Notes: a model not told the origin generated them from the sequence alone. A stretch of 49,705 nucleotides of DNA from Clostridia bacterium (GCA_017436915.1 JAFSCE010000023.1:1-49705), one strand, 5' to 3'. Positions 24,251 to 33,729 are shown, numbered from the stretch's first letter. Numbers and translations: made by a program.

Positions 24251-24283
24251 GGTAGGTATATTGCGAAAAGGAGGTGCACCGCC

Positions 24284-25081
24284 GTGGAAAACGTGCGTTT
24301 AGATACGTTGGTACGAGAACAGTTCCATGTGTCACCGGAAGAGGCGACCGGCCTTATCATGGCGGGACGCATCTGGATCGGTCACGTGCCGATGGACAAG
24401 CCCGGCATGACCGTGTCAGCCGATGCGACACTCACACTTCTCGAAAAGCCAAAAAAATATGCCAGTCGCTCGGGCTACAAACTTGCCAAGGCCTTACAGG
24501 TCTTCTCGCCTGACGTCACAAACAAGATCGTCTGCGACATCGGCGCCAGCAACGGCGGCTTCACGGATTGCTTGTTGCAAAACGGCGCGCGGCACGTATA
24601 TTCCGTTGACGTGGCATACGGCATCCTTGCCTGGGAACTGCGCAACGATGACCGCGTTACCGTCTTGGAACGCACCAACGCTCGGAACTTAACAGCCGAA
24701 CAGCTCGGCGCGGTGTGTGATCTTGTCACCGCCGACGTTTCGTTCATCTCACTAACCAAAATATTTCCGGCCATGCGGCGGGTACTGATCCCGGACGGTG
24801 TTGTGATCACACTCATTAAACCACAGTTTGAAGCAGAGCGTCGTCAGCTTGGCAAAAACGGCGTACTGAAAGATCCCGCCGACCTACCGCCATTGTTGTG
24901 CCGTTTGTTTGATTCGGCAGCAGAAAACGGGCTGTATGTAAAGGGGTTGACCGTCTCCCCCATCCACGGCACCAACGGGAACGTGGAATATTTAGCGTAT
25001 TTTGAAAGTGACGCACCGCTCGCCGAAGACGAGCGGCAACAACTGATTAATAAAGCACTGGCGCAAACGCCGGATGATTGA
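24284..25081 (+). CDS. tlyA: TlyA-family rRNA 2'-O-methyltransferase
   Basis: 265 residues. An S4 RNA-binding domain (about 4-60) precedes a FtsJ-like methyltransferase domain (about 65-245). The linker KYASRSGYKLAKAL, the SAM loop CDIGASNGGFTDCLLQNGA and DVSFISL are the TlyA signatures, and IKPQFEAER carries the catalytic Lys. Family members methylate 16S/23S rRNA ribose and are often misnamed haemolysin. GTG 24284 follows AAGGAGG. The lipoprotein gene starts 8 bases after the stop and is co-transcribed. Confidence 0.95.
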   Translation: MENVRLDTLVREQFHVSPEEATGLIMAGRIWIGHVPMDKPGMTVSADATLTLLEKPKKYASRSGYKLAKALQVFSPDVTNKIVCDIGASNGGFTDCLLQNGARHVYSVDVAYGILAWELRNDDRVTVLERTNARNLTAEQLGAVCDLVTADVSFISLTKIFPAMRRVLIPDGVVITLIKPQFEAERRQLGKNGVLKDPADLPPLLCRLFDSAAENGLYVKGLTVSPIHGTNGNVEYLAYFESDAPLAEDERQQLINKALAQTPDD

Positions 25082-25089
25082 GGAAACTT

Positions 25090-26055
25090 ATGAAACGCAT
25101 ACTCTTTTTAACGGCAGCGCTGTGCGTGCTGCTGACGGGCTGTATCGGTGATACGAGAACTCCCGTCACGTCGTCCACGACCGACACCACAATCGTCACC
25201 ACCACCACTACTACGACCACCACAACGGAAGCGACCACCACAACTACGACGGTCGCGACGGTGGGCGGAACCTTAAGTGTGGTTACCACCCAGCCGAACA
25301 ATCCGGACGGTTTTGCTTTAACCGCCGAGCAGGTCGCCTCCCTTGATTCGCTGATCGCCTCGTACGAAGGCACCTTGTCGGTCGGGTATTACGACATTAC
25401 CTCCGGATACCAATACATCTATAACGGTGACATCACCTTTGATGCCGCCAGTCTTATGAAAGCCCCCTTTTGCCGCTACGTGCTGGGTATGGCAGAACAA
25501 AACGGACTGGATCTGTCAAGTGAATTGACTTACACCGAGGATATGCTTCTCAGCGGCACGGGCATTATTAAGGACGCCGAATTTGGGACGGTCTATACGC
25601 AAGAGGAGCTAATCAAACTTTGCATCCGTAAAAGCGACAATATTGCTTTCAAAATGCTGCGGCAGGTGTATCCGGCAGCGGGCTTTAAACAGTATGCGCG
25701 AGCGATTGGGATCACGGACATTGCCGGCATCAAAAACGTGAGCGCCAGCAATATTAACGCTGTGAACGCCATCACCTACATGAAAGATATTTACACCTAC
25801 ATTACGGGTGATACGCAATACGGCAAAACGCTCGAAATGCACATGCGCAGCACCGTCAACCCCATGATCCGTTCCAAGTATCCGGTCGTGCGTAAGTACG
25901 GTTGGATGGAAGGCGCTTATCATGACATGGCGATCATCAAAGCACCACGCCCTTACATAGTGGTCATCTTATCAGATCACGACGATGGCTCCGATGAGGA
26001 CGAAGAAATGTTCCGCGTGATCTCCGCAGCCATTGAAGCCGTATCGGGAAACTAA
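25090..26055 (+). CDS. Lipoprotein with class A beta-lactamase-like serine hydrolase domain
   Basis: 321 residues, exported by a lipobox signal (MKRILFLTAALCVLLTGC, lipidated Cys18). A Thr-rich spacer (about 24-62), coded largely by ACC/ACT/ACG repeats, lifts the enzyme from the membrane. The domain (about 75-321) has S-x-x-K (ASLMK) and SDN (KSDNIAF). Where KTG is expected there is RKYGWMEG, so the third motif is altered. A cell-wall amidase, transpeptidase-like or beta-lactam-related role is possible; antibiotic hydrolysis is not shown. ATG 25090 follows GAGG; a TTG start at 25078 is less likely. Confidence 0.88.
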   Translation: MKRILFLTAALCVLLTGCIGDTRTPVTSSTTDTTIVTTTTTTTTTTEATTTTTTVATVGGTLSVVTTQPNNPDGFALTAEQVASLDSLIASYEGTLSVGYYDITSGYQYIYNGDITFDAASLMKAPFCRYVLGMAEQNGLDLSSELTYTEDMLLSGTGIIKDAEFGTVYTQEELIKLCIRKSDNIAFKMLRQVYPAAGFKQYARAIGITDIAGIKNVSASNINAVNAITYMKDIYTYITGDTQYGKTLEMHMRSTVNPMIRSKYPVVRKYGWMEGAYHDMAIIKAPRPYIVVILSDHDDGSDEDEEMFRVISAAIEAVSGN

Positions 26056-26065
26056 ACTCATAAAA

Positions 26066-26100
26066 AACGCGCCGAAGGACAAGTCGTCCTTCGGCGCGTT
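26066..26100. terminator. Bidirectional terminator between convergent genes
   Basis: A perfect 15-bp stem (AACGCGCCGAAGGAC, loop AAGTC, GTCCTTCGGCGCGTT) with T-runs on both strands. Confidence 0.9.
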
Positions 26101-26103
26101 TTG

Positions 26104-27678
26104 TCATGTCAGGGAATCAATTAACTGCTGTGCACAGCGAATACCGTCCACAGCGGCGGACGTAATACCACCGGCATATCCGGCACCCTCACCGCATGGG
26201 TATACCCCTCGCACAGCGGATTGGCAAGCATCGTCGCGCGGGATCCGCACAGGAGAAGAACTGCGTGCCTCCACACCCGTGAGCACCGCATCATAGCGAT
26301 CAAAACCGCTTATCTGCCGTCCAAACCGCGGCAATGCCTGTTTTAAGGCATCGGAAACAAACGACGGCAAGCATCCACGCAGATCACACAGCGTCGTCCC
26401 CGGTCGATAGGATGGTTGTACCTCCCCGAGTGCCGTGCCGGCAGTACCTGTCAAAAAGTCACCGACCAACTGAATCGGGGCACGATAATCGCCGCCGCCA
26501 AGCACAAATGCCGCTTGTTCCATCTGCCGTTGCAAGGCAACGCCCGCAAGCGGGGACTCACCCGGCAGATCATCGGGAGTAACGTTCACAAGCAACGCAC
26601 TGTTGGAATTCTCCGCATCGCGCGCAAACTCGCTCATACCGTTAACGCACACGCCACCCTCTTCCGATGCAGCGGCAATCACCACCCCGCCGGGGCACAT
26701 GCAAAACGAATAGACACTTCTGCCGTTTTCCAAATGACAAGCAAGTTTATAGTCCGCCGCTCCAAGTGCCGGATGATCGGCAAACCCACCGTATTGACTG
26801 CGATCAATCATGCGACGCGGATGCTCAATACGAACACCCACCGCAAACGGCTTTTTCTCCATTGCGATACCACGACTTAACAGCATCGCGAACGTATCGC
26901 GCGCGCTGTGACCAACGGCAAGGATCAAGTGCGTGCAAGCGATTTCTTCTTGGTCGTTCACGGTAATACCGCGCAACATCCCCCGTTCGATATGAAGATC
27001 GGTAACGGTAGCCCCAAAGCGAACTTCTCCGCCAAGCGCCAGAATGCGCTCACGCAGGCCGCGCACCGCCACGCACAATTTATCGGTGCCAACATGGGGC
27101 TTTGCTTGCCACAGGATCTCAGGAGGTGCACCGGCTAAAACCAATTCTTCCAGCACGTAACGGATCCGCGGATCTTTAATACCGGTATTCAACTTACCGT
27201 CTGAAAACGTGCCGGCACCGCCTTCGCCGAATTGAACGTTGGAATGGGGATCCAACACACCGGTACGGCGAAACAAGTCCACCGCCAAACGGCGTTCTTC
27301 CACCGATTCACCGCGTTCAAGAACGAGCGGCTGCAAGCCGGCACGCGCTAAGATCAGAGCTGCAAACAGCCCCGCCGGACCGCTTCCCACCACCACGGGG
27401 CGGAGGGTTGCCTTTGCCACGTTCGGAACATCCAGAACGGTCGGCAACAGCGGCGATACGTCCGGCAAACGCAAATATGCCGCCTCATCAGCGGCAACGC
27501 TAACCGCTGCCGTAATTTGAAACGAAACCGCGTCCTTGCGGCGTGCATCTACCGAGCGCTTGTACAAACGGCAGTCGGTAATCTTCTCTGCCGCGATCTT
27601 TAGCTTTCGGGCAACGGCACGGCGCAGATCGTCGTCCGTGTATGATAGCGGTAATTTAATACCGCCCACTTTGATCAT
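26104..27678 (-). CDS. FAD-dependent dehydrogenase-like protein (COG2509 type)
   Basis: 524 residues. A small N-terminal domain (about 1-85, KLPLSYTDDDLRRAVARKL) precedes a FAD-binding fold (VVGSGPAGLFAALILARAGLQPLVLERG at about 95-122). GEGGAGTFSDGKLNTGIKD and a C-terminal VYPCGEGAGYAGGITSAAVDG complete the flavoprotein signature. The reaction is unknown. It overlaps the next flavoprotein gene by ATGA (27675-27678), so the two form a coupled pair. Confidence 0.9.
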   Translation of the reverse strand: MIKVGGIKLPLSYTDDDLRRAVARKLKIAAEKITDCRLYKRSVDARRKDAVSFQITAAVSVAADEAAYLRLPDVSPLLPTVLDVPNVAKATLRPVVVGSGPAGLFAALILARAGLQPLVLERGESVEERRLAVDLFRRTGVLDPHSNVQFGEGGAGTFSDGKLNTGIKDPRIRYVLEELVLAGAPPEILWQAKPHVGTDKLCVAVRGLRERILALGGEVRFGATVTDLHIERGMLRGITVNDQEEIACTHLILAVGHSARDTFAMLLSRGIAMEKKPFAVGVRIEHPRRMIDRSQYGGFADHPALGAADYKLACHLENGRSVYSFCMCPGGVVIAAASEEGGVCVNGMSEFARDAENSNSALLVNVTPDDLPGESPLAGVALQRQMEQAAFVLGGGDYRAPIQLVGDFLTGTAGTALGEVQPSYRPGTTLCDLRGCLPSFVSDALKQALPRFGRQISGFDRYDAVLTGVEARSSSPVRIPRDDACQSAVRGVYPCGEGAGYAGGITSAAVDGIRCAQQLIDSLT

Positions 27679-28886
27679 TGACTCACCGCCCGTGCTGCCG
27701 CGTAGCCGGATGCCCACGCCCAATGCAAATTGTATCCGCCGCAATCGCCATCCACGTCCAACACCTCTCCGATCAGATACAAGTGCGGCACAAGGCAGGA
27801 TTGCAAGGTAATGGGGTCTATATCGTGCGTATCGATTCCGCCGGCGGTTACCTGCGCGCCACCAAAGCCCTGCGTTCCGATCACCTTAACCGTAAATCGC
27901 TTAATCGTCGCTGCCAAACGGCGGTAATCCGTTACCGTGTCACCAAGCGACAAGCCCGCTGCACGGCACACTGTCTGTCCAATGCGTTTATGTAACAATC
28001 CCGTCAAGAAATCCTCTGCCGTGCGGGCAGGACGGGTGGCAAGCTGTGCCATCAACGCCTCCTCCGACAAAGCGGGAAGCAAGTCGATAACCGCCTCCAT
28101 CGTACCGTTCTTTCGACGTTCCCAATCACCGACGACACGCGAGATCTGCATCACAGCAGGTCCGGAAATGCCGTATTCGGTAAACAGTAATTCATCGGTG
28201 CGCCTGCAAAGCGGTTTGCCGTCCTGCACAAAGGACACGGTCGCATCGGTACGAAGACCTTTCATGGCTTTCACAAACGTCGTGTCGGTTTTTACCTGCA
28301 CGATCGACGGAAACAGCGGCGTCTTACGGTGACCGAGTGCAGTTGCCAGTGTATATCCCTCTGCCGAGCCGCCGAGCGACGGTGCCGCTGCACCGCCGGT
28401 TGCCAAGATCACGTGTTTCGCATACAGCGTTTCGTTGGCGGTCACAACGGCAAATCCGCCGTTTTCGGGGCGAATGGCAGTCACCGCCGTATCGCACTGT
28501 TCGGTGACACCTAACGTTTTTAATTCCAAGCGCAGGCAATCCAGCACAGCAGCCGCCTGCTCACAAAGCGGGTATTCTCTCCCCTCTTCGCGCGAGGAGC
28601 AAACCACACCGAGTGATTCAAAAAAGTCAATACACGCCTGAGGCGGGAAGGCATCCAGCACGGAGGCGACAAAGGACGCATCCGCACCGTGATAGTGCGA
28701 GAGGTCAGCATGGCGATTGGTGATGTTGCAGGTTCCGTTACCGGTAGCCAGTAACTTTTTGCCGACACGCGGGGATTTTTCCAACAGGATAACCTGCTCG
28801 CCTCCGATACTGCGTGCACAAAACACCGCCGCCGCGAGCCCGCTCGCGCCGCCGCCAATAATCAGCGTATGCCACTGTTTTGCCAT
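27675..28886 (-). CDS. HI0933/BaiN-type flavoprotein
   Basis: 403 residues. The dinucleotide fold LIIGGGASGLAAAVF is at about 8-22, the HI0933 family motif VGKKLLATGNGTCNITN follows at about 43-60, and the end carries YLIGEVLDVDGDCGGYNLHWAWASGYAAAR. Some relatives (BaiN) act on bile-acid derivatives in gut clostridia, but most are uncharacterised and no bai genes are nearby. ATG 28886 has GAGGTG 6 bases upstream; a GTG 9 bases earlier overlaps that site. First of a two-gene flavoprotein operon. Confidence 0.92.
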   Translation of the reverse strand: MAKQWHTLIIGGGASGLAAAVFCARSIGGEQVILLEKSPRVGKKLLATGNGTCNITNRHADLSHYHGADASFVASVLDAFPPQACIDFFESLGVVCSSREEGREYPLCEQAAAVLDCLRLELKTLGVTEQCDTAVTAIRPENGGFAVVTANETLYAKHVILATGGAAAPSLGGSAEGYTLATALGHRKTPLFPSIVQVKTDTTFVKAMKGLRTDATVSFVQDGKPLCRRTDELLFTEYGISGPAVMQISRVVGDWERRKNGTMEAVIDLLPALSEEALMAQLATRPARTAEDFLTGLLHKRIGQTVCRAAGLSLGDTVTDYRRLAATIKRFTVKVIGTQGFGGAQVTAGGIDTHDIDPITLQSCLVPHLYLIGEVLDVDGDCGGYNLHWAWASGYAAARAVSQ

Positions 28887-29026
28887 ATTTCCCACCTCTT
28901 TTTCCCCTTTAGTATATCGGTTTTTACCCTCGTCGTCAAGATTTGAGATCTCATTAAAAATTTTCTTCCGTTATCGATATAATGCGCCTGTTCCGGCATA
29001 CACTATTCGAGATAGGAGGCAAAAAT

Positions 29027-29692
29027 ATGATCTACACCAACGAATTATTTGATCTGTCCAAAAGCATCGCGGGCAGGTACTTGTCGGGATACCAACACCC
29101 GTGGGACGCCTTACCGCATATCGGCGAACATCTCCTGCAATTAGCAAAAACGCTTCCGGACGAATTGTTTGAACAACGTGGTGAGAACATCTGGATCGCA
29201 CGATCAGCCAACATGTACCCAAATGTAACAATTCTGGGTCCGTGCATTATCGACGAGGCCGCCGAAGTGCGTCCGGGCGCTTTCATCCGCGGTAACGTGC
29301 TCATCGGCAAGCACGCGGTTGTCGGCAATTCCACTGAGCTTAAAAACGTCATTTTGTTTGACGGCGTGCAAGTGCCGCATTACAACTACGTCGGGGATTC
29401 CATTTTGGGGCATCGGGCACACATGGGTGCAGGAGCGATCACCTCGAACGTCAAGAGTGATAAATCGCTCGTCGTCATCCGAAACGGCGACGAGTGCGCC
29501 CAAACGGGGCTTAAAAAGTGCGGTGCCATGCTCGGTGACTACGTTGAGATTGGCTGTAACAGCGTCTTAAACCCCGGCACGGTGATCGGAAAGGGCTCAC
29601 AGGTATATCCGCTTTCTTCCGTACGCGGTGTGATCCCTGCACGGCACATTTATAAAAATGCACAAGAAATTGTGCAGAAACGGAGCGAATAA
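29027..29692 (+). CDS. GlmU-like left-handed beta-helix protein
   Basis: 221 residues. After a helical N-terminus (about 1-60), hexapeptide repeats (IWIARSANMYPNVTILGPCIIDEAAEVRPGAFI onward) form a beta-helix as in the acetyltransferase half of GlmU. It has no uridylyltransferase half. It starts at ATG 29027 after AGGAGG and is followed by glmM with 1 base between, so a role in amino-sugar metabolism is likely. Sugar-1-phosphate acetyl- or nucleotidyl-transfer cannot be chosen from this sequence. Confidence 0.85.
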   Translation: MIYTNELFDLSKSIAGRYLSGYQHPWDALPHIGEHLLQLAKTLPDELFEQRGENIWIARSANMYPNVTILGPCIIDEAAEVRPGAFIRGNVLIGKHAVVGNSTELKNVILFDGVQVPHYNYVGDSILGHRAHMGAGAITSNVKSDKSLVVIRNGDECAQTGLKKCGAMLGDYVEIGCNSVLNPGTVIGKGSQVYPLSSVRGVIPARHIYKNAQEIVQKRSE

Positions 29693-29693
29693 G

Positions 29694-31043
29694 ATGGGAC
29701 GATTATTCGGGACAGACGGCGTTCGCGGAATTGCGAACACTGAACTAACATGTGAATTGGCATACGGCATCGGGAAAGCATCGGCTCTGGTACTCGCCAA
29801 AGACGGGCGCAGACGCCCGGTATTTTTGATCGGTTCGGACACGCGCGCCTCTTCGGATATGTTGGATGCCGCGCTGACTTCGGGACTGTGCGCCGTAGGC
29901 GCCGACGTCATCCGCCTTGGTGTAATTCCCACTCCCGCCGTCGCATTTTTGGTCGGTAAATACAAGGCGGACGCAGGTATTATGATTTCCGCATCACACA
30001 ATCCCGCCGAATACAACGGCATTAAACTTTTCTCGGGCGATGGATATAAGCTACCCGACGCCTTGGAAGAAGAGATCGAACAGATCGTGCTGGACGGTGA
30101 GACAGTCTTCCCCGCCCCGATCGGCGGTGATATTGGTCGGGTAACGGTAGCTGAAAACGCTGCAAAAGATTACATTGATCACCTCAAAAGCACCGTGCTG
30201 TACGCGCCGGACGGAATGCGTATTGCGGTCGACTGTGCCAACGGTGCGGCATCCGTCACAGCCGAGCGATTGTTCCGCGAACTGCGCACCGATGTGCATC
30301 TTCTGCACCACACGCCGAACGGCATCAACATTAACCGCGACTGCGGTTCCACCCATTTGGATAGCTTAGCAAAATACGTTGTCGAAAATGGTTTGGACCT
30401 CGGCATCGCGTTCGACGGCGATGCTGACCGTTGCCTGTGCGTGGACGAAAACGGCAACGAGGTCGACGGCGATCAAATCATGGCGATCTGCGCCATGGAT
30501 ATGAAAGAACGCGGGAAATTATCGGGTAATACCGTTGTCGGCACCATCATGACGAATTTCGGCTTCAGCAAATTCTGCAAACAGAATGACCTGCAGTTTA
30601 TCGCCACTAAAGTCGGCGACCGCTATGTGCTGGAAGAACTGCTTCTCGGTGAATTTTCCTTTGGCGGCGAACAGTCGGGGCACGTGATTTTCCGCGATTT
30701 CGCCACTACCGGCGACGGTCAACTGACCGCGATCCAACTGTTATCCTATCTCAAACGAAGCGGTACAAAGCTTTCGAAACTTGCCGCCATTATGACAAAA
30801 TACCCGCAGCTTAACATCAACCTTACCGTATCGGCAGAAGCAAAACTTCAATTTTATACGAACAGTGCCATCAAGAAAGCCATGGCGAGTTCCAAAAAAG
30901 CACTGGACGGCATCGGTCGAATCGTGGTGCGCCCCTCCGGCACCGAACCGCTCATCCGTGTGATGGCAGAGGGCGATGATCCGGCACTTGTAAAAGAACA
31001 AGCAGAAACGGTCGCCGCCGTCATCCGCGAACAATTACAGTAA
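29694..31043 (+). CDS. glmM: Phosphoglucosamine mutase
   Basis: 449 residues. Converts glucosamine-6-phosphate to glucosamine-1-phosphate for UDP-GlcNAc and peptidoglycan. The start MGRLFGTDGVRGIAN is diagnostic. The phosphoserine loop ISASHNPAEYNG (about 97-108) and the metal site AFDGDADRC (about 240-248) are intact, as is RPSGTEPLIRVMAE at the end. ATG 29694 lies 1 base after the preceding stop with GGAG upstream. Confidence 0.97.
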   Translation: MGRLFGTDGVRGIANTELTCELAYGIGKASALVLAKDGRRRPVFLIGSDTRASSDMLDAALTSGLCAVGADVIRLGVIPTPAVAFLVGKYKADAGIMISASHNPAEYNGIKLFSGDGYKLPDALEEEIEQIVLDGETVFPAPIGGDIGRVTVAENAAKDYIDHLKSTVLYAPDGMRIAVDCANGAASVTAERLFRELRTDVHLLHHTPNGININRDCGSTHLDSLAKYVVENGLDLGIAFDGDADRCLCVDENGNEVDGDQIMAICAMDMKERGKLSGNTVVGTIMTNFGFSKFCKQNDLQFIATKVGDRYVLEELLLGEFSFGGEQSGHVIFRDFATTGDGQLTAIQLLSYLKRSGTKLSKLAAIMTKYPQLNINLTVSAEAKLQFYTNSAIKKAMASSKKALDGIGRIVVRPSGTEPLIRVMAEGDDPALVKEQAETVAAVIREQLQ

Positions 31044-31074
31044 AAAAGCGCCTCCCTGGCGGGAGGCGCTTTTT
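31043..31074. terminator. Bidirectional terminator after glmM and the U32 peptidase gene
   Basis: A perfect 14-bp stem (AAAAAGCGCCTCCC, loop TGGC, GGGAGGCGCTTTTT). Both convergent stop codons touch or overlap it. Confidence 0.9.
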
Positions 31075-33091
31075 ATAAGACACCACGCTTATACAACCCA
31101 CGCGTGAAATCGGCGGGCGGTTTACCGCCGTTTCGGTACTGATCCAACACGCGGGACACCCTGGCAGGCGCTTCATCCGTAAAATGCAAATACAGAAAAT
31201 CGTGTGTCGGTAGTGCAGGGAGCATATCCGCCAAATAGAGCGGCACGGCATTTAAGAGTTCACTGCATTCACCCGCACAGCGTACCGGAAATTCGGCACC
31301 ACGCCGATCCGTCAGGGTACTGCTGCCGCCACACGACAAGCATCCAACCGCTGCCGATACGGGGCACGCCCGCAACAGCATGAGCGGCTGTCTGCCGTAA
31401 GCAAACAAGCCAACACACCCCTTTCCTTCAGCAAACCGCATCTGTGGAAAGGTGAGTTCAAAAGAAAGAATCGCCGCTTTGGCACCATCCTCGGCGATGG
31501 CGGAGAGTGACTCGCTGTTCATGATATGTAAAAAGGCACCTGCAACCGGTGCAAGCCCCGCCGCTTTGGCAAGCGGAATCGCACCGACCGTGTTACACAA
31601 AGCAAACGATGCGCCATCCGCGGCGGCACGATCCAGTTGCCGCTTCACAATCGCTTCTCTGCCAAATAATCCACGCGGAATTTCCACACCCCAAAACGGA
31701 ACTTGGGGGCGTTTACCCAGCGGCACGATCCACGCATCTGCTTCTCCGCGGATCTGTTCCAGGGATTCCACCCGCGCCACCAGTCCGTGCAAAAAAACGT
31801 TCGGTAAAAGGGCAGTCGGCAACGTTTTATCCTCAAACGGAATGGGCGTCGTTTGTGAGCGAACGCTGAGCAATTCCTCCAACGCCCGCCGACGCAACGC
31901 GTTCACGGCGGATAACGGCACTGCCGCCGGCTCGGCAGTAGCAACAGCCGAAAACGGTGTACCCCCGGTCTTTTGTAAAGCAGTAATTAAACGATCGGCA
32001 TCCAAGACGCTGTCCATCTTCGGTGCAACCTGATCGGTAACCGTTACGGTATGCCCGTCACGATCCTCTGCCACCAGTGTCAGCGGATCGGCAGTTAACG
32101 TCAAAGTAATTGGCACCGATTGCCGCTCGCGGCTATACAAATGCGCCAAACGGTTGAGCACCGCCGGCGGGGCAATGTCCTCCAAGCGGCGCTTACCGAA
32201 CAGTTCGGCATCGCGCATACCGGTAAAATATCCATCGGTAAAACCGGTGCGTGAAAACACCGCGCGCAGATCGTCAAGCGTTTGCACGTCCGGCTTTTTA
32301 CCGTCCAACAAATCGCGTAACACGGCGGTGGCGGCGGCAACGTATTCGGGGCGTTTCATCCGTCCCTCGATTTTAAGTGAAGCAATCCCCAACTCTGTCA
32401 ATTCGGGAATGTGCCCGTAGAGCGAGTTATCTTTTAAACTCAGCGCCGTTTCGTCTACATCGGGACGGTGCCCCACCGCAAACGGTAAACGGCACGGCTG
32501 TGCACATAACCCACGGTTACCGCTTCTACCGCCCAGCATGGCGGATAGTTCGCACTGACCCGACACCGACATGCACAACGCACCGTGCACAAACACTTCC
32601 AATTCGCACCCGAGACCCGCACACGCGGCAATCTCCTGCTTGGTCATCTCACGTGCGAGCACCACGCGAGAAAAGCCCAAATCGCGCAGTTGTTCAACGC
32701 CTGACGGAGTATGGCAGGTCATTTGCGTAGAGGCGTGCAACGGCATGGTCGGCGCACAAGCATGAATACGGCGAGCAAGACCGCGGTCCTGCAAAATCAA
32801 CGCATCAACGCTGCACTCGCACGCGGTTTTCGCGATCTTCAGCGCATCGGGCAATTCACGATCCAGTACCAGCGTGTTGAGCGTCACGTATACCTTCACG
32901 TCACGGGCATGACAAAAAGCCACCGCCTCTTGAAGCGAGGGGGTGGCATCGGTATTGGCTTGTAAAGAAAAATTCTGAGCATGGCGGCGCGCATTAAACG
33001 AGCCAACACCCAGATACACCGCATCCGCACCGGCACGGACGGCGGCTTCCATCGCTTCCCAAGAACCGGCAGGTGCTAACAACTCCGTCAT
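31073..33091 (-). CDS. U32-family peptidase-like protein (RlhA/YdcP-like)
   Basis: 672 residues, a TIM-barrel-like N-terminal half (ELLAPAGSWEAMEAAVRAGADAVYLG) with the U32 signature ELEVFVHGALCMSVSGQC followed by the Cys-rich GLCAQPCRLPF. A long C-terminal collagenase-like extension follows (about 350-672). E. coli RlhA of similar length takes part in 23S rRNA hydroxylation, so an RNA-modifying role is more likely than proteolysis. The ATG overlaps the zapA stop (TGATG); a GTG one codon upstream is possible. Confidence 0.9.
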   Translation of the reverse strand: MTELLAPAGSWEAMEAAVRAGADAVYLGVGSFNARRHAQNFSLQANTDATPSLQEAVAFCHARDVKVYVTLNTLVLDRELPDALKIAKTACECSVDALILQDRGLARRIHACAPTMPLHASTQMTCHTPSGVEQLRDLGFSRVVLAREMTKQEIAACAGLGCELEVFVHGALCMSVSGQCELSAMLGGRSGNRGLCAQPCRLPFAVGHRPDVDETALSLKDNSLYGHIPELTELGIASLKIEGRMKRPEYVAAATAVLRDLLDGKKPDVQTLDDLRAVFSRTGFTDGYFTGMRDAELFGKRRLEDIAPPAVLNRLAHLYSRERQSVPITLTLTADPLTLVAEDRDGHTVTVTDQVAPKMDSVLDADRLITALQKTGGTPFSAVATAEPAAVPLSAVNALRRRALEELLSVRSQTTPIPFEDKTLPTALLPNVFLHGLVARVESLEQIRGEADAWIVPLGKRPQVPFWGVEIPRGLFGREAIVKRQLDRAAADGASFALCNTVGAIPLAKAAGLAPVAGAFLHIMNSESLSAIAEDGAKAAILSFELTFPQMRFAEGKGCVGLFAYGRQPLMLLRACPVSAAVGCLSCGGSSTLTDRRGAEFPVRCAGECSELLNAVPLYLADMLPALPTHDFLYLHFTDEAPARVSRVLDQYRNGGKPPADFTRGLYKRGVL

Positions 33092-33393
33092 CACGAATAC
33101 AACCGACGCAGCGCTTCCATTTCAGCACGCAGCGCTTTGTTTTCTTCCAAATACTCGGTCACTTGCGTGCGCAGATGATCTGCGGTCGCCTCCGACTTGT
33201 GGGAACGGTCGGCATTGTTGATAGCGGTAAGCACCGCCGCCATATTCATGGACATACGGGGATTATCCTCCATCAGCTGACGGATCTCACGGTCAACTTC
33301 TTTGCCCAATTTTTCCATATACTCCACCGACTCATCCGAAGAAAGCATAAACTCCGATCCGCAGATAGTCAGTTTCACACGATTGCGTGCCAT
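33091..33393 (-). CDS. zapA: Cell division protein ZapA
   Basis: 100 residues. KLTICGSEFMLSSDESVEYMEKLGKEVDREIRQLMEDNP is the ZapA globular head. It is followed by a helical coiled coil (about 65-100, HLRTQVTEYLEENKALRAEMEALRR). ZapA bundles FtsZ filaments at the division ring. ATG 33393 follows GGGGGAGG; a longer start upstream lacks a site. Co-transcribed with the U32 gene. Confidence 0.92.
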   Translation of the reverse strand: MARNRVKLTICGSEFMLSSDESVEYMEKLGKEVDREIRQLMEDNPRMSMNMAAVLTAINNADRSHKSEATADHLRTQVTEYLEENKALRAEMEALRRLYS

Positions 33394-33426
33394 GAACGAT
33401 TCCTCCCCCGCATACTCTTTATTTTT

Positions 33427-33455
33427 AGTATAACACAATAAATTCTAACTAGCAA
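33427..33455 (-). promoter_or_regulatory. Promoter of zapA
   Basis: On the minus strand TTGCTA and TATACT with a 17-base spacer, 33 bases before the ATG at 33393. Confidence 0.75.
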
Positions 33456-33465
33456 TGCTTTTTAA

Positions 33466-33483
33466 GGATATTCATTCACATTT
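33466..33483. repeat. Left copy of an exact 18-bp direct repeat (spoVAD 3' end)
   Basis: GGATATTCATTCACATTT occurs here and, in the same orientation, at 49177-49194, where it covers the last codons and stop of spoVAD. The two copies bracket the Pel/c-di-GMP operon, 15.7 kb apart. Confidence 0.85.
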
Positions 33484-33640
33484 AAACTAAAACAAACGCA
33501 CGGTACAGGGAATAGAGTTGCCTTGTTGGTACGACATCGTCGGTAGCAAAAACCGTAGTCTCCCGGGAATCATTTTTTGTGCACCTTCCCACAACTCGTC
33601 GTAAACACAAGCAGCTTGCAAGTGTAACAAAGCGGTTGCT
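33466..33640 (-). pseudogene. Decayed 3' fragment of spoVAD
   Basis: The minus strand over 33484-33534 is about 70% identical to the 3' coding end of the spoVAD-like fragment at 49195-49245, and the adjoining 18 bp are identical. Reading one frame gives LLPTMSYQQGNSIPC, close to the SpoVAD ending SPT-x-QQ-x-ESIPC. A deletion of about 12 bases relative to the right copy and frame disruptions mean no functional product. Homology fades beyond about 33560-33640. A 62-residue open frame here is therefore not annotated as a gene. Confidence 0.65.
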
Positions 33641-33660
33641 TTCACGTCGATCACAGCACA

Positions 33661-33696
33661 AAAAAATAACCGCATGCCGGCATGCGGTTATTTTTT
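33661..33696. terminator. Terminator of the Pel/c-di-GMP operon
   Basis: A perfect 36-base palindrome whose arms run from six A residues through ATAACCGCATGCC to the mirror strand. It lies 34 bases after the last stop codon of the operon and has T-runs on both strands. Confidence 0.9.
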
Positions 33697-33729
33697 ATGT
33701 TTACTATTTTTACGAAACGTTTAGCGCTA

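Noticed and set aside
25190..25262. A microsatellite or CRISPR-like array of ACC/ACT units
   Set aside because: It is the coding sequence of the Thr-rich stalk of the lipoprotein, in frame and without spacers.
33487..33675. A 62-residue open frame on the minus strand
   Set aside because: Its last third matches the SpoVAD C-terminus but with an indel and no start signal; treated as part of the decayed spoVAD fragment.
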